A stretch of DNA of 64,000 bases from Lignipirellula cremea (GTDB lineage: Bacteria; Planctomycetota; Planctomycetia; Pirellulales; Pirellulaceae), in contig NZ_CP036433.1 of the NCBI RefSeq assembly GCF_007751035.1, positions 8,351,001 through 8,415,000 of the forward strand, in the 5' to 3' direction. This document shows positions 24,663 to 32,664 of the stretch, piece by piece. Below the pieces are notes generated by a model, which made no database searches, was not told the origin of the DNA, and saw nothing but the letters and a program-made list of their open reading frames with translations. Position 1 is the stretch's first letter, and the number at the start of each line of letters is the position of its first letter. The translations under genes and the position numbers were made by a program.

Positions 24663-26342
24663 ATGACTTCGACGACCCGATTGCTCTGGGCCAAGAACGC
24701 CTTGCTGGCGGCGGTTTGCCTGATCGCGGTCGGCTCGCTCGCCTTTGGTTTGCTGCCGGCGGATCGCAAGGAACGCCCTCGATCCTTCTCGCCGGGCCGC
24801 CTTACACGGGCCGACTTTGGCGCCGTGGTTCAGCAGATCGACGACCAGTTTGCCGATCGCTGGAAAACGGCCGGACTCCAGGCCGCCGCACGGGCCGACG
24901 ATCTGACCATCGCCCGGCGACTGTCGCTGGGGCTGACGGGCACGATACCTTCGCTGGAAGAGATCCGCGAGCTGGAAAACACGCCGGCTGGCCAGCGAAT
25001 GGAATGGTGGGTGTCGCACCTGCTGGAGGATCGCCGGTATGCCGACTTTGTCGCCGAACGCCTGGCCAGGGCGTTTGTCGGCGTCGACGACGGCGCCTTC
25101 CTGGTATACCGTCGCCGCCGGTTTGTCACCTGGCTGAGCGATCGTCTGTTTGAGAACGACCTCCGCTACGATCAGCTGGTGCGGAAACTGATCGCCGGCG
25201 AAGGGCTCTGGACCGATAGCCCCCAGGTCAACTTCCTGACCGTCGCCCTCGATCAGAACAACAAGAACCAGCCCGATCCGATTCGCCTGGGCGGACGCAC
25301 CGTCCGTGCGTTCCTGGGGATGCGGATCGATTGTCTGCAGTGCCATGACGAGTTCCGGCTGGACGGAGCAACCGGTTTCCCCGGTCCCGACGGGGAGGAG
25401 CGGGAAGGGACGCAGCGCGACTTCCATCGGCTGGCGGCTTACTTTGGCCAGGCTTCCTCTTCGCTCCGCGGCATGCGGGAAGACCCCGACCGGGAGTACC
25501 GCTACAAGTATCTGTACGAGGACGAAGAAGAGCAGGTCGAACCGGCCCCGCCGTATCTGCCGGAACTGGCCAGCCAGCAGAAATCCCGCCGGGCCGAACT
25601 GGCCAGCTGGGTCACCCATCCGCAAAACAAGCCGTTCGCCAGGGCGACCGTCAATCGGATCTGGGCGATCCTGGTCGGCCGCCCTTTGCACGAGCCGATC
25701 GACAACATCCCGCTGCACGGCTCGTCGCAGCCGGGGCTGGAACTATTGACCGACGATTTCATCGCGCATGGATTTGACCTGCGACGGTTGATTCGACTGA
25801 TCGCCGCCACCCGCGTCTATCAGATCGACAGCCGGGCCGATTTTGAAGTGACGCCCGCCCATGAGGCGGCCTATGCGGTCTTCCCGCTGACCCGCCTGCG
25901 GCCGGAACAGGCGGCCGGTGCGGTGATCCAGGCTTCGTCGCTGACCACGATCGACGCCGCCAGCCATATCGTGTCACAGCTGATCATGAATGGCGAAACG
26001 AACGACTTCGTCCAGCGGTACGGCGACATGGGAGAGGACGAATTCACCGACCGCGGCGGCACCATCCCGCAGCGTCTGCTCATGATGAACGGCAAGCTGG
26101 TGCGCGAACGAACACACGAAAACCTGCTGCAGGCCGCCACCCAGATCTCGGCCCTGGCGCCCGACGACGACGCCGCTGTGGAAACGGCCTTCCTGAGCGT
26201 GCTGACCCGCCTGCCGACAGCCGAAGAGACGGCCCTGTTTGCCGGCCAGTTAAAAGGGCAGCGGAAGAAGGCCCGGAACGCCCAGCTGGAAGATCTGTAC
26301 TGGGTGCTGATCAACAGCACCGAGTTTTGCTGGAACCATTAG
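24663..26342 (+). CDS. DUF1549 protein, short form without N-terminal cytochrome domain
   Basis: 559 residues. One N-terminal membrane segment (about 7-28), then directly the DUF1549 domain (FGAVVQQIDDQF...; ARRLSLGLTGTIPSLEEIRE) with a single haem-type motif CLQCH at 224-228, then DUF1553 (RAELASWVTHPQNKPFARATVNRIW). The PSCyt1 or Ig-like region of its relatives is absent. The ATG at 24663 is preferred because upstream residues are not signal-like. It is followed by the DUF1501 gene at 26583 on the same strand. Confidence 0.85.
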   Translation: MTSTTRLLWAKNALLAAVCLIAVGSLAFGLLPADRKERPRSFSPGRLTRADFGAVVQQIDDQFADRWKTAGLQAAARADDLTIARRLSLGLTGTIPSLEEIRELENTPAGQRMEWWVSHLLEDRRYADFVAERLARAFVGVDDGAFLVYRRRRFVTWLSDRLFENDLRYDQLVRKLIAGEGLWTDSPQVNFLTVALDQNNKNQPDPIRLGGRTVRAFLGMRIDCLQCHDEFRLDGATGFPGPDGEEREGTQRDFHRLAAYFGQASSSLRGMREDPDREYRYKYLYEDEEEQVEPAPPYLPELASQQKSRRAELASWVTHPQNKPFARATVNRIWAILVGRPLHEPIDNIPLHGSSQPGLELLTDDFIAHGFDLRRLIRLIAATRVYQIDSRADFEVTPAHEAAYAVFPLTRLRPEQAAGAVIQASSLTTIDAASHIVSQLIMNGETNDFVQRYGDMGEDEFTDRGGTIPQRLLMMNGKLVRERTHENLLQAATQISALAPDDDAAVETAFLSVLTRLPTAEETALFAGQLKGQRKKARNAQLEDLYWVLINSTEFCWNH

Positions 26343-26370
26343 AGAACATGCGACGAATACCTTTCGGAAA

Positions 26371-26520
26371 GCGCCGGAAAGTCGTCTTTCACTCCGTGAA
26401 AGAGCGCGTTCTTTTGAGGAGTGAAAGACGACTGACCGTCGACTTCCGTCAGTTAAAAGTTTCTCGTTGCGAGCGAAAGGCGACTTTCTGCGCCGGCGAT
26501 TTCGCAAAACGACGAAACTG
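26371..26520. repeat. Double-hairpin dispersed repeat, locus A (one full and one degenerate copy)
   Basis: AGTCGTCTTTCACTCCGTGA begins the element; CTTTCACTCCGTGAAAG forms one hairpin, and CTTTTGAGGAGTGAAAGACG closes the outer stem with GTCGTC. A second, decayed copy lies inverted at about 26440-26520. Closely related elements are at 35300-35392 and 46802-46890. It fills the gap between the DUF1549 and DUF1501 genes. Confidence 0.7.
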
Positions 26521-26582
26521 AAATCACCAGCTGATTTAACTCGCATTCCTGATCTCACCTACCAAGACGGGAACCAAAGCCG

Positions 26583-27893
26583 ATGAACACTCTTCCTGAT
26601 TCTTCGTGCGGCGGCCGGGAACACCTGTCCCGACGGACCTTCCTCCAGGCAGGCGGACTGGCCGGCGGTCTCTCGCTCACGCCGGTCGCCGAGGCCCTCT
26701 CCCGCGCCGCAGAAAAGCAGCCGAGCGGAGCGCCGGCCCGATCCGTGATTGTGCTCTGGCTGCAGGGCGGACCGAGCCAGCTGGATACGTTTGACCCCAA
26801 GCCCGGCTCGCCGATCGGCGGCGAAGTCAAGGACCGCTCCACCGCCGTCAAAGGAATCCAGCTGGCCGCCGGCTTTGAGCAGCTGGCCGACCAGATGCAG
26901 CACGTATCGCTCATTCGCAGCCTGATCAGCAAGGAAGGCGACCACGAACGGGCTACTTATAATATGAAGACCGGTTACCGCCCGGATCCGACGCTGATCC
27001 ATCCTTCTATCGGCGCGGTCGTCTGCCATCAGTTGACCGATCAGCTGGAGATCCCCCGGCATGTGTCGATCCTGCCCAACACCTGGGCGGCCCGCGGCGG
27101 CTACCTGGGCGACCAGTACGACGCATTCAAGATCGGCGATCCCCGCGGCCCCGTGCCTGATGTTCGGCCGCAAGTTTCCGACAAACGGTTCGCGCAGCGG
27201 ATCCAGAATTTAGACCTGCTGGAAAAGTCATTCGCCCGGGGCCGACTGCGGAACCTGGACGAGCAGAAAACGCTGCATCAACTGTCGACCCAAAGGGCCG
27301 TTACCATGATGTCGTCGGACCAGCTGGTCGCGTTTGATATCCAGCAAGAGCCGCTGACCGAGCAGCAGGCTTTTGGCGACTCGGCCATGGGCCGCAGCTG
27401 CCTGGCGGCCGCCCGGCTGATCGAAGCGGGCGTCCGCTGCGTAGAGGTGACCTTTGGCAACTGGGACAGCCACATCAACAACGCCCAGTTCCAGGCCGAG
27501 AAGGTCGCCGTGCTGGACCCGGCATTTGCGGCGCTGATTCGTCGATTGAAAGAACGGCGCCTGCTCGACTCGACCCTGGTATTATGCGGCGGCGAGTTCG
27601 GCCGCACCCCACAGATCAACCCGGCCGGCGGTCGCGACCACTGGCCGCACGGCTTCAGCATGGCGCTAGCCGGCGGCGGCGTTGCCGGCGGACGGGTAAT
27701 CGGCGAAACGTCTCCCGACCCGGAAACAGAGCGGGACCAGCGCGGCTCCGATGTCGTCCAGCCGCACCCGGTCGCCGACGTGCACGCCACCGTCTTCCAT
27801 TGCCTGGGGATCAACTTCGAACAGGAACTGCAGACCCCGATCGGCCGGCCGATGGCGATCGCCCAGGGGAAGGTGATTGAAGGTTTGCTGTAA
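26583..27893 (+). CDS. DUF1501 protein, Tat-exported
   Basis: 436 residues. Twin-arginine signal LSRRTFLQAGGLAGGL (about 17-32). LWLQGGPSQLDTFDPKP, GGEFGRTPQINPAGGRDHW and LAGGGVAGGRVIGETS are DUF1501 blocks of the alkaline-phosphatase superfamily. It follows the short DUF1549 gene by 240 bases that contain the double-hairpin repeat. The pair probably forms one exported module. Enzymatic role unknown. Confidence 0.92.
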   Translation: MNTLPDSSCGGREHLSRRTFLQAGGLAGGLSLTPVAEALSRAAEKQPSGAPARSVIVLWLQGGPSQLDTFDPKPGSPIGGEVKDRSTAVKGIQLAAGFEQLADQMQHVSLIRSLISKEGDHERATYNMKTGYRPDPTLIHPSIGAVVCHQLTDQLEIPRHVSILPNTWAARGGYLGDQYDAFKIGDPRGPVPDVRPQVSDKRFAQRIQNLDLLEKSFARGRLRNLDEQKTLHQLSTQRAVTMMSSDQLVAFDIQQEPLTEQQAFGDSAMGRSCLAAARLIEAGVRCVEVTFGNWDSHINNAQFQAEKVAVLDPAFAALIRRLKERRLLDSTLVLCGGEFGRTPQINPAGGRDHWPHGFSMALAGGGVAGGRVIGETSPDPETERDQRGSDVVQPHPVADVHATVFHCLGINFEQELQTPIGRPMAIAQGKVIEGLL

Positions 27894-28166
27894 ACCCAAA
27901 AAAGAGGATGCTCCGCAAAGGACGGGGAGGATCGCAGAGGAAAAGGAGCAGAGAAGTAGCAGGAGGAGCTTGTCTGCTTCGACGACTGGCCGACGCGAGA
28001 CTCGCCTCTTTATCTATTTCTCTTTTATTTAATTCTTCTCCGACACAACCGCATTGCGCATCGCGATTAGCCTGCCACCCTGCTTTTTTTCCTCTCTTCC
28101 CTCTGCGTTTCTCTGCGGCCTCAGCGGTGAATCTTTTTTTGAGAGACGCCAATTACCTGCTGGATT
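27894..28166. repeat. Intergenic stretch with a degenerate long inverted repeat
   Basis: Between two convergent DUF1501 genes. AAAAAAGAGGATGCTCCGC...GCAGAGGAAAAGG (27897-27945) is loosely complementary to CCTCTGCGTTTCTCTGCGG...AATCTTTTTTTGAG (about 28100-28143). The GCAGAGGA-type arms and pyrimidine-rich middle resemble the better-preserved element at 41768-41980. No gene seen. Confidence 0.45.
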
Positions 28167-29657
28167 TCAAGAACGAACCCCTTCGGGACGTTTCAGAATC
28201 TCCTTCACGATCCGGCCAGCCTGGCCGTCGAGAAGGGAGCGGTCGCCGGTCGGGCGACGGAAGGTCAGCCGTTCCGCCTCCAGGCCGAACAGGTGCAACA
28301 GCGTGGCGTGGTAATCGGTGTGCGGCACCACGTTCTCGACCGCCTTGTGGCCAAACTCGTCGGTCGCTCCATGGGCGTATCCGCCGCGGACGCCGCCGCC
28401 GGCCAGCCAGATACTGAAGCCATGCGTGTTGTGGTCGCGTCCGACCGCACGGACCGCTTTCTGCACGGTCGGCAGACGGCCCATCTCTCCGCCCCACTGC
28501 ACCAGGGTCGTATCCAGCAGGCCCCGCTGCTTTAAATCTTTCAGCAGACCCGCGGCCGGCACATCGACCTTTTTACAGGCGGCCGGCAAGCTGGTCGCGA
28601 TCGAGCTGTGGTGATCCCAGGCCTGGTTGGCGCTGAGAATCTGCACGAACCGCACGCCCCGTTCGACCAGCCGTCGGGCAATCAGGGCCCGCGTGCCAAA
28701 GTCCCGCGTGGTCGGCTCATCAATGCCGTACAGCTTGAGCGTGGCTTCCGTTTCGTCGGAAATATCAAGCACGTCCCGCGCGGCTGATTGCATGCGGGCG
28801 GCCAGCTCGTAACTGGCGATGCGGGCCGACAGATCGTGTTCGCCGGGGCGTGTTTCCAGATGCTCGCGATTGAGCTGGTCGAGATACGCCAGGAAGTTCT
28901 TTTGCGGCTCCCCCTGCAGCTCGGGCGGCGCCTGCAGGTTCAAGATGCGCGGTTCCGTCGGGCGGACGACCGTTCCCTGGTACAGGGCCGGCAGCCAGCC
29001 GTTGGTCCAGTTGCTGATCCCATCGACCGGCAGGGAGGCCGGATCGCGGAGGACCATGTAGGCCGGCAGGTCCTGGCTTTCCGTGCCCAGGCCGTAGGTG
29101 AGCCAGCTGCCCAAAGAGGGACGTCCCGGCAGGATGCCGCCGGAGTTCATGGCGCGAATGCCTTGCACGTGGTTGTTCACGCCGGACTGCATCGACCGCA
29201 CCAGCGTGATGTCGTCGACCACTTCGCCCAGTCCGGGCAGTAGCTCGCTCAGCTCGATGCCGCACTCGCCCTGCGGGGCGAACTTCCATGGCGACTTCAT
29301 CAGCGTGCCGTCGGCCTGGGCCGGACTGTCGTATTTGATTTCGCCGGGGATCTTTTCCCCGTCCCGTTTGGTGAGCTCGCTCTTGTTCTCAAACAGGTCG
29401 ACGTGGCTGGGGCCGCCCTGCATAAAGAAAGAGATCATCGCCGTGGCTTGCGGCTCGTGCAAAGGCGTTTTCGGTTTCAGGTCAAAGGTCGGCCGCTCGA
29501 AATCGGGCTTCTCGCCGACCGCGTGGGCTTCTTCCTGGTTCAGCAGCCAGGCCAAGGCCAGGCCGCCGATCCCCATCGCCTGGGTCGCCAGAAAGTGCCG
29601 CCGGGACGAGCCGCGGGAGCCAGCGTTGTGGGCCTGATCGTTCGCATTAATCGACAT
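28167..29657 (-). CDS. DUF1501 protein, Tat-exported, paired with PSCyt1 gene
   Basis: 496 residues from the ATG at 29657. Twin-arginine signal SSRRHFLATQAMGIGGLAL (about 17-35). FFMQGGPSHVDLFENK, GGEMGRLPTVQKAVRAVGRD and LAGGGVRGGYAHGATDEFG are conserved DUF1501 blocks of the longer subgroup. Its first codons overlap the end of the upstream cytochrome-like gene by 11 bases (ATGTCGATTAA holds this start and that stop), strong evidence of a translationally coupled pair. Confidence 0.92.
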   Translation of the reverse strand: MSINANDQAHNAGSRGSSRRHFLATQAMGIGGLALAWLLNQEEAHAVGEKPDFERPTFDLKPKTPLHEPQATAMISFFMQGGPSHVDLFENKSELTKRDGEKIPGEIKYDSPAQADGTLMKSPWKFAPQGECGIELSELLPGLGEVVDDITLVRSMQSGVNNHVQGIRAMNSGGILPGRPSLGSWLTYGLGTESQDLPAYMVLRDPASLPVDGISNWTNGWLPALYQGTVVRPTEPRILNLQAPPELQGEPQKNFLAYLDQLNREHLETRPGEHDLSARIASYELAARMQSAARDVLDISDETEATLKLYGIDEPTTRDFGTRALIARRLVERGVRFVQILSANQAWDHHSSIATSLPAACKKVDVPAAGLLKDLKQRGLLDTTLVQWGGEMGRLPTVQKAVRAVGRDHNTHGFSIWLAGGGVRGGYAHGATDEFGHKAVENVVPHTDYHATLLHLFGLEAERLTFRRPTGDRSLLDGQAGRIVKEILKRPEGVRS

Positions 29658-32337
29658 AGAGAAACCCATTCGAACTGAGCAGCGATTGGCAGTAAGAGGT
29701 AAGCGCCTGCAGCTCGGGCGTTGGCTGGCTGGCTTCTTTTCCGGCTTCTTTACCTGTGGCGGGCGGGGTCGCTTTCGCCTGGAAGGCGGCCGTTTGCGTC
29801 TCCACAAACTGCAGGGCCGCGTGATGCTGGTCGGCCGTCGGCGAACGGCCAAAGGCGGTCCGCCAGCCGAGTGCGATCTGATCCGCCAGTTCCGGTCCGC
29901 CCTGGGCCTGCAGCCGCTGGGCGAAGAACGCGGCCTGCTGCAGGATGAATTTGTCGTTCATCATCAGCAGGGACTGGGGCGTTACGGTCGAGCTGCTGCG
30001 CTGCTCGCAATTGGGAGCCATTTCCGGCGAGTCGAAAGCTTCCAGAATCCCTAGCGCCAGGGTGCGGCGGGCCTGCACGTACACGCTACGGCGATTCTCA
30101 GGTCCGCCCAGCGGTTTGATGGCCGAAGTAAAGCGGCCCGCCGTATCGCGGGTGTCGACGCCCAGCACGACCTGCCCCGATTCGTCCGGCGTGACGGGAA
30201 CCGGCGGCCCGTACAGGCTGCGATCCAGCTTGCCCGAGGTCGCCAGCACGGCGTCGCGGACGATCTCCGCTTCCAGTCGCCGGACCGACATTCGTCCCAG
30301 CAGGCGGTTATCCGGGTCGACCGCATCGATCGCGTCGGTCCGCCGGGAGCTTTGCCGGTACGCGGTGGATAGCAGCATGGTGCGGTGCAGTCGCTTCAGG
30401 CTCCAACCGTTTTCCATGAATTCAGAAGCCAGCCAGTCCAGCAGTTCCGGATGCGAAGGCGGCTCGCCCAGCGCGCCAAAATCGCCGGCGGTCGCGACGA
30501 TCCCCTGGCCAAAATGATGCAGCCAGAAGCGATTCACCAGCACCCTCGCCAGCAGCGGATGCCGGCCGCTGGTCAGATTCCGGGCGAACGCCAGGCGGCG
30601 GCCGGTGGAGGGCAGGGCTTCGTCGTTGACGGGAACAGGCGCTGCGGCCAACGTCGCCAGGACGAGCAGCTCGCCGGGCGGGACTTCTTCGCGGGGCTGC
30701 ATGTGGTCGCCCCGGTGGAACAGATGCGTCGGCGGGACCTTGCCGGGAATCTCCGTCAGCGCTCTGACGAAATCATCGACCGGGCGGCGAGCCTGGGCGT
30801 CTTCCTGCAAGGCGGCGTAACGGGCGAACCATTCGTCGTACCACTCTTTATTCCATTCCTGAACCGATTTGGCCGTGACATAGATTTCCTTGTACTTGCG
30901 GATCAGCTGCTCTTCTTCGGGCTTGCGCTTCGAAGGCGACGCCATGCGGGCCTGGCGGGCCAGTTCGTGGTGCTCGGCCGGGATCTCCTTCAGGACGATC
31001 TCAAACAGCTCGTCCTGCTTGACCCGGATTTCGGCCAGCCGATCGACGGCGATTTTGCGCAGCTCCAGATCAATCTCGGCCGCCAGTTTCTTCTGCTCCG
31101 CCGTCAGCGTAGAAACCTGCCGTGACTGGCTCGCACGCCAGCTTTTCCAGTCGTAGGCCGGTTCAAACAGGGCGCGGAACCGGTAATAGTCGGTCTGCGG
31201 GATCGGATCATAACGATGGTTGTGGCACTGGGCGCAACCCACCGACAGCCCCATCAGCGAGGTCGATACAATCTTGACCGTTTCGGCCACCACGTCGTTC
31301 CGGGCCAGGGGCTGATCGACGGCGGGATCGGTCGTGCCGTCGGGCGCCGTGCGCAGAAAACCGGTGGCGATCAGCTTCTCCAGGTCCGCTCCCGAACGGC
31401 CCGTGTAAGGCGGTTTGACCAGCTCGTCGCCAGCCAGCTGTTCGACCAGGAACGTGTCCCAGGGTTTGTCCTCGTTGAACGCGCGGATCACATAGTCGCG
31501 ATATTTGTAAGCGTAAGGCCGCACCCGATCGACGGCCGAATACCCGTCGCTGTCGGCGTAACCGGCCACATCCAGCCAGTGCCGCCCCCAGCGTTCCCCG
31601 TAAGCGGGCGACGCCAGCAACGTATCGACCAGCAGCGGGTAAGGATCGTCCCCCTGGCCGGTCGCCTGGAACGCATCGTATGCGGTGACAAAACCTGACA
31701 CCTGTTCCGGCGTTGGCGGCAGGCCGAGCAGATCGAAGTACAGCCGCCGGACCAGCACGGCCGGATCGGCCTCGGGCGAGAACTGCAGGTCATGCTCCGC
31801 GAGCTTCGCCGCCAGGAAGGCATCGATCGGGCTTGCCAGACGCTTCTCCGCGACGACCGGAACGGGCGGCCGAACGATCGGCTGGAACGACCAGAAAGCC
31901 AGCTCCTCGGCCGTTACCAGGCTGGCCTGTTCCGGTTCCGGCGCCGCCGTTCTGGCGCCCGTGTCCAGCCAGCGTCCGATGAGGGCGACTTCTTCGGCCG
32001 TCAGTTTTTTCTCGCCGGGCGGCATCTCCTGGCTGGAGATGCGTTCAAACAGATAGCTAGTTTTTCGATCCCCCTCGGCGATGGCCGGGCCGCTTTCTCC
32101 GCCTTCTCGCATCAGTCGGACCAGTCGCAGGTCGAGCCCGCCGGCCAGTTCTTCCGCCTCGCCATGGCAGTCGAAACACTGGGCTTTGAGGATCGGCCGG
32201 ATCTGCTTTTCGAACAGGAGCGTTTCCTCGGCGGCGCCGGCGGCCGCAGCCCCGACGATCCCGCCGCCGTAAACCAGCACCACAAAAAACAGCCAGCGCA
32301 TCCCAGGGCAGGCAGCGCGAGAGCGTGCAATCAACAT
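29647..32337 (-). CDS. PSCyt1-DUF1549-DUF1553 cytochrome-like protein
   Basis: 896 residues. Signal peptide or anchor (about 13-36: MRWLFFVVLVYGGGIVGAAA). PSCyt1 domain with CFDCH at 54-58, DUF1549 with CAQCH at 368-372, a central coiled, charged segment (about 415-520), and C-terminal DUF1553 (ARVLVNRFWLHHFGQGIV). Two haem-type motifs make it a candidate exported c-type cytochrome. The ATG at 32337 is chosen; the internal Met 13 just before the hydrophobic stretch is an alternative. Coupled to the DUF1501 gene downstream. Confidence 0.92.
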   Translation of the reverse strand: MLIARSRAACPGMRWLFFVVLVYGGGIVGAAAAGAAEETLLFEKQIRPILKAQCFDCHGEAEELAGGLDLRLVRLMREGGESGPAIAEGDRKTSYLFERISSQEMPPGEKKLTAEEVALIGRWLDTGARTAAPEPEQASLVTAEELAFWSFQPIVRPPVPVVAEKRLASPIDAFLAAKLAEHDLQFSPEADPAVLVRRLYFDLLGLPPTPEQVSGFVTAYDAFQATGQGDDPYPLLVDTLLASPAYGERWGRHWLDVAGYADSDGYSAVDRVRPYAYKYRDYVIRAFNEDKPWDTFLVEQLAGDELVKPPYTGRSGADLEKLIATGFLRTAPDGTTDPAVDQPLARNDVVAETVKIVSTSLMGLSVGCAQCHNHRYDPIPQTDYYRFRALFEPAYDWKSWRASQSRQVSTLTAEQKKLAAEIDLELRKIAVDRLAEIRVKQDELFEIVLKEIPAEHHELARQARMASPSKRKPEEEQLIRKYKEIYVTAKSVQEWNKEWYDEWFARYAALQEDAQARRPVDDFVRALTEIPGKVPPTHLFHRGDHMQPREEVPPGELLVLATLAAAPVPVNDEALPSTGRRLAFARNLTSGRHPLLARVLVNRFWLHHFGQGIVATAGDFGALGEPPSHPELLDWLASEFMENGWSLKRLHRTMLLSTAYRQSSRRTDAIDAVDPDNRLLGRMSVRRLEAEIVRDAVLATSGKLDRSLYGPPVPVTPDESGQVVLGVDTRDTAGRFTSAIKPLGGPENRRSVYVQARRTLALGILEAFDSPEMAPNCEQRSSSTVTPQSLLMMNDKFILQQAAFFAQRLQAQGGPELADQIALGWRTAFGRSPTADQHHAALQFVETQTAAFQAKATPPATGKEAGKEASQPTPELQALTSYCQSLLSSNGFLYVD

Positions 32338-32510
32338 GGGCAGCACTCGGAGGGAAGTCAGCAAGGAAGGATCAGGCGGAGGAGGGCGGCCAGGCGGCCT
32401 TACCCCCAATGGCATGTCCCGACATTATCACCCATGCCGCCGCAAGAAACAATCAATGTTTCCCGCACGTCCGTTCCCGCGCCAAGCCACCCCCATTCGA
32501 TCCCCGTACC

Positions 32511-32583
32511 GGAACTCGCCAGAGTTTGGCCGACGTTGCCATAGCCCGCCCCGCTCTGTCCAAAGTCTGGCGACTTCGGCTGC
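32511..32583. repeat. Dispersed hairpin repeat (CGCCAGA...TCTGGCG), copy 2
   Basis: GGAACTCGCCAGAGTTTGG pairs with CCAAAGTCTGGCGACTTCGG about 30 bases on. It shares both arms and spacing with 22706-22776. It sits in the 327-base divergent gap (32338-32664) between the PSCyt1 gene and the DUF1592 gene, so promoters of both must surround it. Nothing else was recognised in that gap. Confidence 0.6.
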
Positions 32584-32664
32584 CTGTTAGATATTGCATC
32601 TCCTGCCTGTTGTGTAAAATGGGTAAGACAAACTACAAGTCCCCCTTTGCTGGCGTTGCGCATA

